Assembly (NCBI GenBank): GCA_019429255.1
Contig: JAHYIY010000006.1
Location: 1-64,000 of the forward strand
Reading direction: 5' to 3'
Length of the DNA: 64,000 nt
From: Desulfuromonadales bacterium
GTDB lineage: Bacteria; Desulfobacterota; Desulfuromonadia; Desulfuromonadales; Geopsychrobacteraceae
Part shown: positions 41,872 through 51,400 of the stretch, piece after piece
Position numbering within the stretch: position 1 is the stretch's first letter
Layout: each line of letters starts with the position of its first letter
The notes under the pieces: generated by a model
What the model was told of the DNA's origin: nothing
Database searches by the model: none
Seen by the model: only the letters and a program-made list of their open reading frames with translations
Position numbers and translations under genes: made by a program

Positions 41872-43047
41872 GTGAACAACTTCCCATTCAGCGCCATTGT
41901 CGGCCAGCAGGGGATGAAGATGGCGCTGTTGCTCAACGCTGTTGATCCCTCCATCGGCGGCGTCCTGATCCGCGGCCATAAGGGCACCGCCAAATCGACG
42001 GCGGCGCGGGCACTGGTGACATTACTGCCACCCATTTCCGTGGTGGCGGGTTGTCCCTATCATTGCCCACCCGATCAGCCGCAACAGATGCACCGGGAAT
42101 GCCTGGAAGCTTATCAGCTAAAGCAAGAACTCCCCCCCGCAATTGTCGCAACGCCCTTGGTTGAGCTGCCGTTGGGAGCAACAGAAGACCGGTTGGTCGG
42201 CACCCTGCACCTGGAAAAAACCCTGCAGAGCGGTGAGCGTCATCTTGAGCCGGGTTTGCTGGCGGCGGCGAATCGCGGCATTCTTTATGTCGATGAGGTC
42301 AATCTGCTGGAAGATCATCTGGTTGATCTGCTCCTGGATGCCGCTGCCTCCGGCATCAACCGCGTCGAGCGTGAGGGACTCTGCGTCACCCACCCGGCGC
42401 GGTTTATGTTGATCGGCACCATGAATCCGGAAGAGGGGGAATTGCGCCCGCAGTTTCTCGACCGTTTTGGTCTGTGTGTGACCGTCTCCGGACTCGAAGA
42501 CCCAGCGCAACGGAGGGAACTGTTACAGCGCCGTCTGGCCTATGAACAGAACCCTGCCGACTTTGTCGCTGACTGGTCCGGGCAGGACGCCTTTCTGACG
42601 GAGCAGGTCAGGGCGGCTCGGCAGCGCCTGGCGGATGTCTTCATCCCCGCGCAGATCTATACACTGATAACCGATCTGGCCCTGTCCCTTGGCGTCCAGG
42701 GACACCGGGCCGATATTGTTCTGCTCAAGGCGGCCCGGGCCCATGCCGCACTGCGTGAGCAAAAGCAGATCGATCAGCAGGATCTGCGCGAAGTGGCCTG
42801 GCTGGCGTTGCCCCATCGCCTGGCCGGTCCCTCTTATCCTGATACTCGGCGGCTTGATGAAGCCCTGCTGCCGTTTTTCACTGATAAGGATCAGCAAGGA
42901 CAGGATGCTGAAGCGGTTTCGGCTGTGGTAGCGCTGGACGATCTGGATTGCCTGCAGAATGATTACGAGTTTCCCGGAGCGGCAGCAGCCGGCAGCATGC
43001 TGTTCGAGACCTTTAAAAAAAAAGTCCGGAGCAATACCTTTTTCTGA
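41872..43047 (+). CDS. chlD: Chelatase AAA subunit ChlI-like (zero-frame product of chlD)
   Basis: A 391-residue AAA+ ATPase of the Mg/Co-chelatase small-subunit type. It begins FPFSAIVGQQGMKMALLL, with Walker A RGHKGTAKS (35-42), the ChlI-specific CPYHCPPDQP insert, Walker B GILYVDEVNLL (136-146) and LDRFGLCVTV. It ends 12 codons after a run of nine A at 43015-43023. A -1 shift there enters the frame of the next entry and would give a 665-residue ChlD. Ending without a shift gives a ChlI. In cobalamin producers without chlI such chlD genes serve CobN; no cobN is in view. Confidence 0.88.
   Translation: MNNFPFSAIVGQQGMKMALLLNAVDPSIGGVLIRGHKGTAKSTAARALVTLLPPISVVAGCPYHCPPDQPQQMHRECLEAYQLKQELPPAIVATPLVELPLGATEDRLVGTLHLEKTLQSGERHLEPGLLAAANRGILYVDEVNLLEDHLVDLLLDAAASGINRVEREGLCVTHPARFMLIGTMNPEEGELRPQFLDRFGLCVTVSGLEDPAQRRELLQRRLAYEQNPADFVADWSGQDAFLTEQVRAARQRLADVFIPAQIYTLITDLALSLGVQGHRADIVLLKAARAHAALREQKQIDQQDLREVAWLALPHRLAGPSYPDTRRLDEALLPFFTDKDQQGQDAEAVSAVVALDDLDCLQNDYEFPGAAAAGSMLFETFKKKVRSNTFF
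43012..43024 (+). promoter_or_regulatory. Candidate programmed -1 frameshift site
   Basis: The sequence TTT AAA AAA AAA G, spaced in the ChlI frame, offers A-AAA-AAA slippery codons. In the -1 frame a TAA at 43014-43016 forbids entry before the run, and the frame is open from 43017 to 43868. No perfect stimulatory stem or SD-like element was found by eye; CCGGAG (43026) could pair with CTCCAGG (43080) over a long loop. Confidence 0.6.
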
Positions 43048-43868
43048 ATGATGAAGCTGTTGATCCCCTGACGATCGAACTCCAGGCTTTTTCTTCAGCG
43101 ACTAGCACCAAATGTCGCCGTCAATCCATCGCCAGTCGTAATGGCCGACATCTGCGCAGTGAGCCCTTGACCGGTAAGCATCCGGGAGTGCTGCTGGACC
43201 CTTCAGCGACGGTGCGGGCGGCGTTGTTGCGGGCGGCGCTGACCCGACAACCGCTGCGGCTGGAGTTAGCAGATCTGCAGCGCAAAGTGTGCCGGCGGCA
43301 GCAACAGTCATTGGTTATTTTTGTCGTCGATGCGTCGGAATCGATGGCGACCGGCGCAAGGCAGCGGATGCTGGCGGCGCGCGACGCCATTTTCGGGTTG
43401 TTGACCGGCGCCTATCAGCGCCGCGACCAGGTAGCCCTGGTTGCGTTCCGGGGAGAGAAGGCCGAAGTCCTGTTGCAGCCGACCGGTAGCATTGCTCTGG
43501 CCCGCGAACGTTTGCGTCACCTTGCCATCGGTGGTGCTACCCCCTTCAGTGATGGCTTGCAGCGGGCGCACCGCTTGATAGCAGCCGCCCAGCGGCGTCA
43601 GCCTTTGCTGGTACCTACTCTGATCATTATCTCGGATGGCGAAGCCAACATTCCCCTGAAGGCGGGGGGCAATGTCATGGATGAATTGTGGCAGCTGGCA
43701 GGTCAACTGGCCGGAATGAAGATTGCGGCGGTGATTATCGATACCAGCACTGTTGCCGGTGGCAGCCATGTCCTGCGGCAATTGGCGCAGGTGTTGGGCG
43801 GGGTCTATCAACGCATCCGTGATTTGCAGGCCCGACAGCTTTACAGCATTGTTCGTCAGCTGGACTGA
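43017..43868 (+). CDS. chlD: Chelatase VWA domain, -1 frame part of ChlD
   Basis: The frame is open from the poly-A run to the TGA at 43868 and encodes a hydrophilic linker followed by a von Willebrand A domain. The MIDAS site is [11 protein letters not shown] (DxSxS) with [10 protein letters not shown] and IIISDGEAN. No plausible independent start with a ribosome site is seen before the conserved [21 protein letters not shown]-type region; a TTG at 43167 lies inside it. It is therefore best read as the C-terminal half of the frameshifted ChlD subunit, which in Mg- and Co-chelatases links the AAA ring to the large subunit. Confidence 0.8.
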   Translation, partial: KKSPEQYLFLNDEAVDPLTIELQAFSSATSTKCRRQSIASRNGRHLRSEPLTGKHPGVLLDPSATVRAALLRAALTRQPLRLELADLQRKVCRRQQQSLVIFVVDASESMATGARQRMLAARDAIFGLLTGAYQRRDQVALVAFRGEKAEVLLQPTGSIALARERLRHLAIGGATPFSDGLQRAHRLIAAAQRRQPLLVPTLIIISDGEANIPLKAGGNVMDELWQLAGQLAGMKIAAVIIDTSTVAGGSHVLRQLAQVLGGVYQRIRDLQARQLYSIVRQLD

Positions 43869-44212
43869 GCGACCACAAATCCCCTCGTTTAGCAGGCGGA
43901 TGGTCCACTCTGCTGCCTCGTCACAACGCTGTTGATTCGAGTCAAGCTCTGCTGCCATCAGTTCAAGGATACCAAGTGCAGCCTGCCGTGCCGTGCAAGC
44001 CTATCGATGACGCGCTGCGCCAGCTTAAAACGTACCACATAGATCACTTTTATGGCCTCCTCCTGGGTCGTCTGTCGGGTTTTGGCCCTTGCCTGCTGAT
44101 AGCTACAAGAATAATGCACAATGGCAATCTATGTTATACACTACATGGATCCAGAACAATTTCCATCGATCAAATCATACCTGCAGCTGTTGAGCAGATG
44201 ACGGAGGTGATC
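43869..44212. other. Intergenic region upstream of glpK
   Basis: This 344-bp stretch shows no convincing gene. A minus-strand frame near 43973-44131 ([18 protein letters not shown]) is open for about 55 codons but lacks a good start and family. A strong GGAGGTGATC ribosome site for glpK lies at its right end. Candidate promoter boxes were too weak to call. Confidence 0.5.
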
Positions 44213-45706
44213 ATGAGTGCAGGCCATATCCTTGCTATTGATCAGGGGACAACCAGTACCCGGGCGATGCTTTTTTCGGTAACCGGGCACTGCGACATTG
44301 TTGCCCAGCAGGATTTGCAGCAACATTATCCCGCCGATGGCTGGGTTGAGCATGACCCGGAGGAAATCTGGCAGGCGGTGGTCAATGTCTGTCGTCAGGT
44401 GCTGGCGCAGGCGGCGCAAAAAGGAATTCAGGTGGCCGGAATCGGTATCACCAATCAGCGTGAAACCACGGTGGTCTGGGATCGTACCACATCAAAGCCG
44501 GTTTATAATGCCATCGTCTGGCAGGACCGGCGCACCGCTGATTTCTGTCATGACCTGCGCCGCGCCGGCCATGAGGAACAGGTGACCAGGGCGACCGGAC
44601 TATTGCTCGACCCCTATTTTTCCGCAACCAAATTACACTGGATTCTCGATCAGGTGCCGGATGCACGTCAGCGTGCCGAGGCCGGTGAGTTGGCTTTCGG
44701 AACGATCGACTCTTTCTTGTTGTGGCGTCTGACCGGTGGTCGCATGCATGCCACCGACGTCACCAATGCCTCGCGCACCATGCTTTACAATATTCATCAG
44801 TTGCAATGGGATGCGGCGTTGCTGGCATTGCTTCAGATTCCGGTTGCTGTACTGCCCCAGGTAAAAGAATGTGCCGATGACTTCGGCACAACTGATCCGG
44901 AACTGTTTGGAACAGCGCTGAGGATTGGTGGAATTGCTGGAGATCAGCAGGCGGCGGCTATTGGTCAGGGATGTCTCGACGCGGGGATGATCAAGAGTAC
45001 CTATGGAACCGGCTGCTTCATGTTGCTGAATACCGGCAAGGAAGCTTTTCGCTCACACCACCGCCTGCTGACCACCATCGCCTATCGCATCAATGGGGAA
45101 ACCAGTTACGCCCTGGAAGGGTCGATCTTTGTCGCCGGTGCGGCGATTCAGTGGTTGCGCGATGGCCTTAAACTGATCCGCAAAACCAAAGATATTGAAG
45201 AACTGGTGGCTGCCCTGCCGTCCAACCGTGGGGTCTATATGGTGCCGGCCTTTACCGGACTGGGGGCTCCTCATTGGGATCCCCATGCGCGCGGCGCGAT
45301 TTTCGGGTTAACCCGCGATACCGGAATCGCTGAAATCGCCCGGGCGACACTGGAATCGGTGGGTTATCAGACTGTCGATCTGATGACGTCGATGAAAAAA
45401 GATGTTAATACCGGTTCCTGGACGTTGCGGGTTGATGGTGGGATGGCCGCCAATGACTGGTTTCTGCAGTTTCTTGCCGACCTCCTTGATATGCCGGTGG
45501 AGCGCCCGCATAACACCGAAACAACCGCTTTGGGTGTTGCGTGGCTGGCGGCAGTGCAGTTCGGACTGTTGCCATCCCTGACCGCCGCCGCGAAGTATTG
45601 GCAATGTGCCAGTCCCTTTGCCGCACAGATTGATTCATCTGCACGGGCAGAATTGTTGCGTGGCTGGCAGAATGCGGTGTCACGGGTAGCTAGTGGGAGG
45701 ACTTAG
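44213..45706 (+). CDS. glpK: Glycerol kinase
   Basis: A 497-residue FGGY-family kinase that phosphorylates glycerol to sn-glycerol-3-phosphate. It has [71 protein letters not shown] and [17 protein letters not shown], exactly the GlpK pattern. The ATG at 44213 has GGAGGTGATC directly upstream; the longest frame adds 79 residues without homology. The 3' end overlaps the convergent methyltransferase gene by 4 nt. No glpF or glpD is nearby. Confidence 0.97.
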   Translation: MSAGHILAIDQGTTSTRAMLFSVTGHCDIVAQQDLQQHYPADGWVEHDPEEIWQAVVNVCRQVLAQAAQKGIQVAGIGITNQRETTVVWDRTTSKPVYNAIVWQDRRTADFCHDLRRAGHEEQVTRATGLLLDPYFSATKLHWILDQVPDARQRAEAGELAFGTIDSFLLWRLTGGRMHATDVTNASRTMLYNIHQLQWDAALLALLQIPVAVLPQVKECADDFGTTDPELFGTALRIGGIAGDQQAAAIGQGCLDAGMIKSTYGTGCFMLLNTGKEAFRSHHRLLTTIAYRINGETSYALEGSIFVAGAAIQWLRDGLKLIRKTKDIEELVAALPSNRGVYMVPAFTGLGAPHWDPHARGAIFGLTRDTGIAEIARATLESVGYQTVDLMTSMKKDVNTGSWTLRVDGGMAANDWFLQFLADLLDMPVERPHNTETTALGVAWLAAVQFGLLPSLTAAAKYWQCASPFAAQIDSSARAELLRGWQNAVSRVASGRT

Positions 45707-46527
45707 GGAGTGGGGAGTGGGGGCTTACGGGCGGCGAGGACGATTTTTCTTGAGAAGGCACGTTTGGCCTGACCATCAAGGTGAATAGGGGCGGGAACAA
45801 GGCCGCAGTCCTGGAGCAGTGTGGTGATTTGCCGGTGGGTGAAGATCTGTTTGTGGCCATAACGGATGGTCGAGTAGAACTGACTTAAAAATAACGGGAG
45901 AGTGCCACTGCTTAAGCGATTAACGACCTGGCTGAGGCGGTAGCTGAATACCTCACGATCGGGGGTGTCGAGACAGAGCAACCCGCCGGGTTTGAGCAAT
46001 GCCACTGCTGCAGCCAGGGTGGAATGTGGATCATCGACGTGTTCAATCACGTCCCACAGGGTGATCAGGTCGAAGCTTCTGGAGTAGCTGGATTGCCAGT
46101 AGGCATCCTCTGCCAGGTGTGGACTTAGTTCAAGATCGTTGGTTTCGCGGGCATAGGCGCGGCGTAATGCGCTCGGTTCAATGCCCAGCGCTGACGCTCC
46201 CTGCTGCTGCAACAGCAGGATAAACTGGCCGAGACCGGCGCCGATGTCGAGGGTCATGGCCCCAGCGAGGGAGCAGTGTTGCTCCACCAGTTGCAGTCGC
46301 AGGGGGTGGAGGTGCTTGCCCTCATCGATGCGTGATGCAATATAACGGCGTCCGGCAGAACTTAAGTTGGTGCTTTCTTCGCCGGCACTGCCGTCAAGCT
46401 GGTTAAGGAAATGAAAATCACAGTGGGGGCAACGGTAGATTGCCCCTTTGTCCAGGCGATAGGTCGGGGTGCTGCCGTCCTGGCCACACAGTTTGCAGCG
46501 GCTGAAGGGATCCTGGTAAGTTGGCAT
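45703..46527 (-). CDS. Class I SAM methyltransferase with N-terminal zinc ribbon
   Basis: A 274-residue protein. An N-terminal zinc ribbon (CKLCGQDG and CPHCDFHF, two CxxC pairs) precedes a Rossmann methyltransferase domain with [29 protein letters not shown] and [14 protein letters not shown], of the Methyltransf_23 type. Such proteins often act in surface-polysaccharide or quinone-like pathways. The substrate is unknown. It is divergent from coaE (64 bp) and overlaps the glpK end. Confidence 0.87.
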   Translation of the reverse strand: MPTYQDPFSRCKLCGQDGSTPTYRLDKGAIYRCPHCDFHFLNQLDGSAGEESTNLSSAGRRYIASRIDEGKHLHPLRLQLVEQHCSLAGAMTLDIGAGLGQFILLLQQQGASALGIEPSALRRAYARETNDLELSPHLAEDAYWQSSYSRSFDLITLWDVIEHVDDPHSTLAAAVALLKPGGLLCLDTPDREVFSYRLSQVVNRLSSGTLPLFLSQFYSTIRYGHKQIFTHRQITTLLQDCGLVPAPIHLDGQAKRAFSRKIVLAARKPPLPTP

Positions 46528-46591
46528 AGATATGATTGATCATAAAATTTGTATTTGTGTCAATTGGTAAAATTGAATCAAGGGAGTCGTT

Positions 46592-47194
46592 GTGATTCTT
46601 GGTGTTACAGGTAATATCGCCTCGGGCAAAAGTTCGGTCTGCCGTGAACTGGCGCGTCGCGGGGCACAAGTGGTGGACGCCGATCAGTTGGCGCGTGAGG
46701 TGGTGGCGCCCGGCAGCCCGGTGCTGGAGCAACTGGTTGCTGCCTTTGGTGAGGATATACTCAAGGCTGACGGCAGTCTGGATCGTCAGTGTCTGGGTGA
46801 CCTGATCTTTTCTGATCCGTCAGCGCGCGAACGCTTAAACGCCATTATCCATCCGGCGATTGCCGCATTATCGGCGCAGCGCCTGCAAAAGCTGCGTGAT
46901 AGCGCCCCACTGGTTATTTATGAAGCGCCACTGCTCTATGAGGTGGGTGCCGAAACGCGGGTCGATAAGGTGCTGCTGGTGACCATCGACCCTGAGGTGC
47001 AACTGGCCCGCCTGATGGAGCGGGATGGTTTAGATGTTAGGAGTGCGCAGCAACGAATCGCAGCCCAAATGCCGCAGGAGCAGAAAATTGCCCGCGCTGA
47101 TTACCTGGTTGATAACTCCTCCGGTCGCGCAGAAACCATTGCTCAGATTGAAGAACTCTGGCCATTATTGATGGGGGAGTTGCTGAATTCCTGA
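46592..47194 (+). CDS. coaE: Dephospho-CoA kinase
   Basis: A 200-residue P-loop kinase that completes coenzyme A synthesis. It has MILGVTGNIASGKSSVC (Walker A), VVDADQLAREVV, IHPAI and YEAPLLYEVG, typical of CoaE. The GTG start follows AGGGAG. Its last 52 nt are antisense to the end of the esterase gene, a sizeable convergent overlap. Confidence 0.96.
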   Translation: MILGVTGNIASGKSSVCRELARRGAQVVDADQLAREVVAPGSPVLEQLVAAFGEDILKADGSLDRQCLGDLIFSDPSARERLNAIIHPAIAALSAQRLQKLRDSAPLVIYEAPLLYEVGAETRVDKVLLVTIDPEVQLARLMERDGLDVRSAQQRIAAQMPQEQKIARADYLVDNSSGRAETIAQIEELWPLLMGELLNS

Positions 47195-47967
47195 TTCATG
47201 AATTCAAGGCAGCGTTGCAAAACATCATCGAGTTCGGGGTTTTCTGCGGTGGTGAGAACATGAGGAACATTATTGCCGTAAGTATGAAGTATTTTATGTG
47301 GGGTGCCGAGGCGCTCATAGAGCTTGAGGGCGGTGCCGGGAGCAATGGTCGCGTCGCCAGTGGAAGTCAGCACCAGCGTCGGTGTTTTGATCTGCGGCAG
47401 TATGCGGGGTATGTCCCGTAGTAGACGATTAATCTGGCTAATCGCCTTTAACGGGCGCAGGCTGTAGTAAAAATCCCTCTCGGACTGGTCGACAACACTC
47501 TTCTGATAAGGAAAAAAAAAGCTTAAAAAGCCGGCAAAAGGAGCAAGGTGATGACGCAATTGCAGAAAAGGGGAAAATAGCAGCAGTTTGTGCAGCGGTC
47601 GTTGTGAGGCCAGGGTCAGGGTAACCAGAGCGCCAGTACTTAAGCCGCCGACGCTGACGTTCATGCCACGGTCAGCGAGTTCGTCAAATGCGGCGCAGGC
47701 TGTTGTTACCCACTCGGCCGCCTTGCGCTTTTTCAGATCGTCAGGGCTGGTGCCGTGGCCGGGGAGCCGCACTCCGGCAACGGTATAGCGGTGATTATAA
47801 AGTGCTGTGGCGACCGGAAAGATCGATCTCGGGGTCGCGCCGAAACCGTGAATCAATACGACCGCTTGACCATTGGGTTGTTCCGGCGTCAGTAGAAAGG
47901 GAAAATTCTCGGGATGAATAACCCCTTCAGTCCGGGCGCGTTCCCGTTCTTCCTCAATCCAGCTCAT
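47143..47967 (-). CDS. Alpha/beta hydrolase (carboxylesterase/lipase-like)
   Basis: A 274-residue serine hydrolase. It contains VVLIHGFGATPRSI (oxyanion), GVRLPGHGTSPDDL, the nucleophile elbow GGLSTGAL, VLTSTGDATIAP (acid) and NVPHVLTTAENP (His). This matches the monoacylglycerol lipase/EstD-like group. Start ATG 47967 or TTG 47982; neither ribosome site is strong. The 3' end overlaps coaE on the other strand by 52 nt. Physiological ester unknown. Confidence 0.9.
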   Translation of the reverse strand: MSWIEEERERARTEGVIHPENFPFLLTPEQPNGQAVVLIHGFGATPRSIFPVATALYNHRYTVAGVRLPGHGTSPDDLKKRKAAEWVTTACAAFDELADRGMNVSVGGLSTGALVTLTLASQRPLHKLLLFSPFLQLRHHLAPFAGFLSFFFPYQKSVVDQSERDFYYSLRPLKAISQINRLLRDIPRILPQIKTPTLVLTSTGDATIAPGTALKLYERLGTPHKILHTYGNNVPHVLTTAENPELDDVLQRCLEFMNQEFSNSPINNGQSSSI

Positions 47968-47991
47968 AGTGTTTACCCGCAAATTTTTCTC

Positions 47992-48022
47992 ACAAAAAAG
48001 GCCCCTGCTGCTAAGGGGCCTT
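47992..48022 (-). terminator. Rho-independent terminator of the IclR-type gene
   Basis: AAGGCCCCT (47998-48006) and AGGGGCCTT (48014-48022) form a 9-bp stem with a 7-nt loop. On the minus strand it runs into TTTTTTGTG. It is between the IclR regulator stop (48046) and the esterase start. Confidence 0.92.
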
Positions 48023-48045
48023 CAATCTACTGTTGCTGGAACAAA

Positions 48046-48828
48046 TCAGCCCGGGAAGCCGAGGCGGGTCGACAGCTCTCTGGCAGATTCAAGTACCAGC
48101 GGGGTCAGTTCACTTTGAATCCGCTCGTTGGAAACCCTCATGGTTGGACCGGAGATACTGATGGCACCAACGATGCGCCGGGTATAATCGCGGATAGGGG
48201 CAGCCAGACAGCGAACACTTTGATCAAGTTCCTCATCGTCAAGGGCGTAGCCCTGTTCGCGGATTTGCTGCAGTTCTTTGCGCATGGCTTCAGGACTGCT
48301 GATGGTGGTCGAAGTGTGTTGAACGTAGTCGATCTGCGGTAACAGGTCGTCGAGTTCCTCGTCGGTCATAAAGGCCAGGTGGACTTTGCCGGCAGCAGTA
48401 CAATAGGCCGGTAGCCGCGAACCTACGCGAGAAACAACGCGAACAGTCAGGTTGGTCTCGACCACATCCAGATAGACAACGTGACGATCCTTATAGATGA
48501 CAACGTAGGACGTTTCGTTGCTTTGCTCAACCATCCGTTCGAGAATCGGTTTGGCCTGACGCAACAACCCCATCTGCCTGATAAAGGTCTGCCCCAGTTC
48601 AAGCGCCTTGAGACCGAGACGATAGTTTTCCGTCGCCTTGTTCTGTTCAATATAACCCCGCGACTCAAGGGTGGCGAGCAGGCGAAAGACGTTATTTTTG
48701 TGGAGCTTAAGGCGCTTGCTCAGCTCTGTTACGCCAAGTTCATCCACGTCTTCATGAAACTGCTCAAGCAGATCCAGGGCATGGGAAACTGCCTGGATAA
48801 TATATTCTGACTTGTCCTTTTTGACCAT
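48046..48828 (-). CDS. IclR-family transcriptional regulator
   Basis: A 260-residue regulator. The N-terminal winged helix (residues 10-75) contains LGVTELSKRLKLHKNNVFRLLATLE, and the effector domain has SRLPAYCTAAGKVHLAF, RGYAL-like EQGYALDDEE and CLAAPIRDYTRRIVGAISISGP, a standard IclR profile. Such proteins govern aromatic, acetate or glyoxylate pathways. The ligand is unknown. It has its own terminator and lies apart from catabolic genes. Confidence 0.93.
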   Translation of the reverse strand: MVKKDKSEYIIQAVSHALDLLEQFHEDVDELGVTELSKRLKLHKNNVFRLLATLESRGYIEQNKATENYRLGLKALELGQTFIRQMGLLRQAKPILERMVEQSNETSYVVIYKDRHVVYLDVVETNLTVRVVSRVGSRLPAYCTAAGKVHLAFMTDEELDDLLPQIDYVQHTSTTISSPEAMRKELQQIREQGYALDDEELDQSVRCLAAPIRDYTRRIVGAISISGPTMRVSNERIQSELTPLVLESARELSTRLGFPG

Positions 48829-49004
48829 AGCTTCAACACCCCTATTTTTTCTGTTATGACTGTATAAAACGGCCCGGAGATTCTAGACCCGTACTGGAAA
48901 CCTGTCAACGACTATCGGATCGTACATAAAAATACCATCGCTGTGAACCGAAAGTATAGAATGGTGTTTTACTTTTGTCTACAGAGAAGATTGGCTCATG
49001 GCGA

Positions 49005-50201
49005 TTAATGGACAGATTTCATCAATTCTGCCAGCACGCTGGTCGCATAACTTCCCTTGGGAAGAGCAAATTCCAGGGTCAGACTGTCCGTTGTGGCACT
49101 GACAATTTTTGCTAGCTCCAGTGGTATCCGGAGCGGACGGCGCTCTCCCGGCATGGCCAGTCCGGGTGCCGGCTTCCAGCTGTCCAAGGTCAGGTCCGCA
49201 GCTTTGAGCAGCTCTGTTTCCGCTGCGCCCGGCTCGCCGGTCGCGATCATCACTTTGTGGCCGAACAGTGGCGCCGTCGGGCTGATCTCAAAGGTGTCGG
49301 CGCGCGGTTGTTCCAGCTCTGCTGATGCAACCAGAAAACAGGCGCCATTGACGTGTTTGTAGGCAATATCTCCGTCTTTGAGTTTTCCCAGTGTCGCAAT
49401 CCGTGCATCCAGCAACTGATCAAAATAACGTGATTGCAAGGCTGATAAAAAAAAACGCAGACGTTGCTTTGGTAACCCATAAACAGCCTGCTTGTGAGAT
49501 TTCCCCCGCAGCAGGTCACGTAACAGTCGTTGTTCGAGGCGCATAGCGCCGGGCAACTCTTTAAGCGCCTGTTCGAGTAGTCCGTGGCGGTAGGCCAATG
49601 CCGCTTTTTTCCAGCCTGGGTGATTGATTTTTTGTGGGTCGCCGAGCAGTTCCCGGCAGAATTCTTCATTGTCACCAAGTAGCAGCAGCTGTCCCAGTAT
49701 CGCAGAGTTGCCCAAGACACCGTAACGTTGCTCGCCAAAACGATTGGGAACTCCGCATCGATGCAGCTTCGCGAGAATGGCTTCAGCCCGTGGTGCCGCG
49801 TTGGGTTTAACCTGGCCTACACGGATGGAGAAACGGTTACCGGCCAGATGGCCGAGGCGCAGTTTGTTGGTGTGGCGTTGAACATCAAGGATACGGGCAT
49901 TGTTCAGATGAAGATGTTCCAGTTCCGGCTGTTTTGTCGCCGGGATGCTGAGCCACTGGCGAGTTAGGGCGCGACTGTCTTTCAGGCCGGCATAACCGAT
50001 GTCGTTTTCCTTGAGTTGTAGCCCTCGTGCTAAGCGACTGATGAGCTCAGAGGTGCTGATCCCGCTTTTTTCGATCCACAGATACAGATGCTCGCCGCTG
50101 CCACAGCAAGGGTAAAGGGGTATTTCTTCAACCTCAAAATCTGTCGGAGTTTCTTTGTAGCTGCCACCAATACCGGGCAGATCGGCGGTGGCAAACTTCA
50201 T
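49005..50201 (-). CDS. truD: tRNA pseudouridine(13) synthase
   Basis: A 398-residue TruD-family enzyme that converts U13 of some tRNAs to pseudouridine. It has DFEVEEIPLYPCCGSGEHLY at the N-terminus and the catalytic motif GYAGLKDSRALTRQWLS, with the catalytic Asp in GLKD. The NRFGEQRYG and LEQRLLRDLLRG segments are also typical. Residues about 230-330 form the inserted TRUD domain. The gene overlaps trmB by 4 nt (ATGA), so translation is coupled. Confidence 0.94.
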   Translation of the reverse strand: MKFATADLPGIGGSYKETPTDFEVEEIPLYPCCGSGEHLYLWIEKSGISTSELISRLARGLQLKENDIGYAGLKDSRALTRQWLSIPATKQPELEHLHLNNARILDVQRHTNKLRLGHLAGNRFSIRVGQVKPNAAPRAEAILAKLHRCGVPNRFGEQRYGVLGNSAILGQLLLLGDNEEFCRELLGDPQKINHPGWKKAALAYRHGLLEQALKELPGAMRLEQRLLRDLLRGKSHKQAVYGLPKQRLRFFLSALQSRYFDQLLDARIATLGKLKDGDIAYKHVNGACFLVASAELEQPRADTFEISPTAPLFGHKVMIATGEPGAAETELLKAADLTLDSWKPAPGLAMPGERRPLRIPLELAKIVSATTDSLTLEFALPKGSYATSVLAELMKSVH

Positions 50202-50887
50202 GCGTCCTCCTGTGGCCAGGGGATGCGAAACCCTTTACTGATCGTTGGCGGTGCGATGGTCAGTCCTGCTTTTTTGATATAACGACTGAGGTAAATGGGC
50301 TGATGCAGATCGAGGAAGCGGCGCATATATTTGGAGACCGGATAATCTCCCAGATCGTTGGTGTAAGGGGTGCTGTTCAGGTTATCCAGGCGCGGGTCGT
50401 TATTGAGCAGCTCTGCTACTTCTTCGCCATAGTCGGTGAAATCGGTAGAGAAATTAAAAATGCCGTTGTCCTCCAGGCTATAAAGGGCGAGATCAATAAA
50501 TTCGCTATTGACCAGGCGGCGTTTACGATGGCGCTTTTTCGGCCAGGGATCGGGGCAATTGATGTAAAGCGCCCGCAGGCTATTGCCACCAAGATAATGG
50601 TACAGCAGGTAGCGGGCCTCCATGCGCATGACGCGGATGTTATCCAGTCCGGAATCTTCAACACGGGAACAGGTCGAGCGGCATCCCTGATTGAAAATAT
50701 CGATGGCGAGAAAATTGTGTTCAGGTCGTTTGGCGGCTATCTGGACAATGAAATCGCCGATGCCGCAGCCGATTTCCAGTTCCAGCGGGCGCTGGTGAGG
50801 AAACAGGGCAGCACAGCTACCCCGCTTTTTCAGGGTTGCTTCCGCTACAAATACCGCTGAGTTGATCAGAATCATTCGCTGGGACAT
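50198..50887 (-). CDS. trmB: tRNA (guanine-N7)-methyltransferase
   Basis: A 229-residue SAM enzyme that methylates G46 of tRNA. It has LEIGCGIGDFIVQIA, NFLAIDIFNQGCRSTC, the family motif INCPDPWPKKRHRKRRLV and FNFSTDFTDYGEEV. The first of two minus-strand genes; truD follows with a 4-nt overlap. Length and motifs are standard. Confidence 0.94.
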   Translation of the reverse strand: MSQRMILINSAVFVAEATLKKRGSCAALFPHQRPLELEIGCGIGDFIVQIAAKRPEHNFLAIDIFNQGCRSTCSRVEDSGLDNIRVMRMEARYLLYHYLGGNSLRALYINCPDPWPKKRHRKRRLVNSEFIDLALYSLEDNGIFNFSTDFTDYGEEVAELLNNDPRLDNLNSTPYTNDLGDYPVSKYMRRFLDLHQPIYLSRYIKKAGLTIAPPTISKGFRIPWPQEDA

Positions 50888-50902
50888 GGGATCTATTCTT
50901 TG

Positions 50903-51238
50903 TTAGCGCAGGTTGTAGAGATAGTTGCTGAGTTTATCGATTTCTTCAGCGGACAAGGTGGTATAGGTCAGCATTGACCGGCTTGCATCGCTGCCGGGAT
51001 GGGCCACCAGGAACTTTGCGATTTCCGCGGTGGTTAAGCGCGTGCCAACCTCGGTCAGATCTGTTGCCGTCGATCCACCATATCCCAGGATGCGATGGCA
51101 ACCGCGGCAGCCGAGGGCTTCGACCAACTGGATCGCCGAACCATCGGCGGCTGGAGGTGAGGAGGCGCTGACCAGGGCAGCAAAGGTCAGGGCGCTGCCC
51201 ACAATGAGCAGTATACAAACGGTTAAAGAATGTTTCAT
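50903..51238 (-). CDS. Small class I c-type cytochrome
   Basis: A 111-residue monohaem cytochrome c. After a signal peptide (SLTVCILLIVGSALTFAALV) comes the haem site GCRGCHRILG, then GTRLTTAEIAKFL, a likely axial methionine in RSMLTYTTLS and the C-terminal helix EIDKLSNYLYNL. It is probably a periplasmic electron carrier, matured by the system II genes at 25.4-27 kb. ATG 51238 is preferred; the longest frame begins at 51340 with no homology. It lies 15 bp upstream of trmB on the same strand. Confidence 0.9.
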   Translation of the reverse strand: MKHSLTVCILLIVGSALTFAALVSASSPPAADGSAIQLVEALGCRGCHRILGYGGSTATDLTEVGTRLTTAEIAKFLVAHPGSDASRSMLTYTTLSAEEIDKLSNYLYNLR

Positions 51239-51400
51239 GGGAGTCGTCCTTGGACATTTTAGGGACAACTGTACCTGTAGAGTAACGGCAATGCAACGGG
51301 AATTGCGGACGCCGATGTGGCGGTAAAAGGTTGCATTCACCGCAGGTGACGATTAATCTTTAGCGCGAAGACCGACGAAGCGGTTAACTAGTTTGAGGTT

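Noticed and set aside
43973-44131. Minus-strand frame of about 55 codons upstream of glpK
   Set aside because: No ATG with a ribosome site and no recognised family; kept only as a remark in the gap entry.
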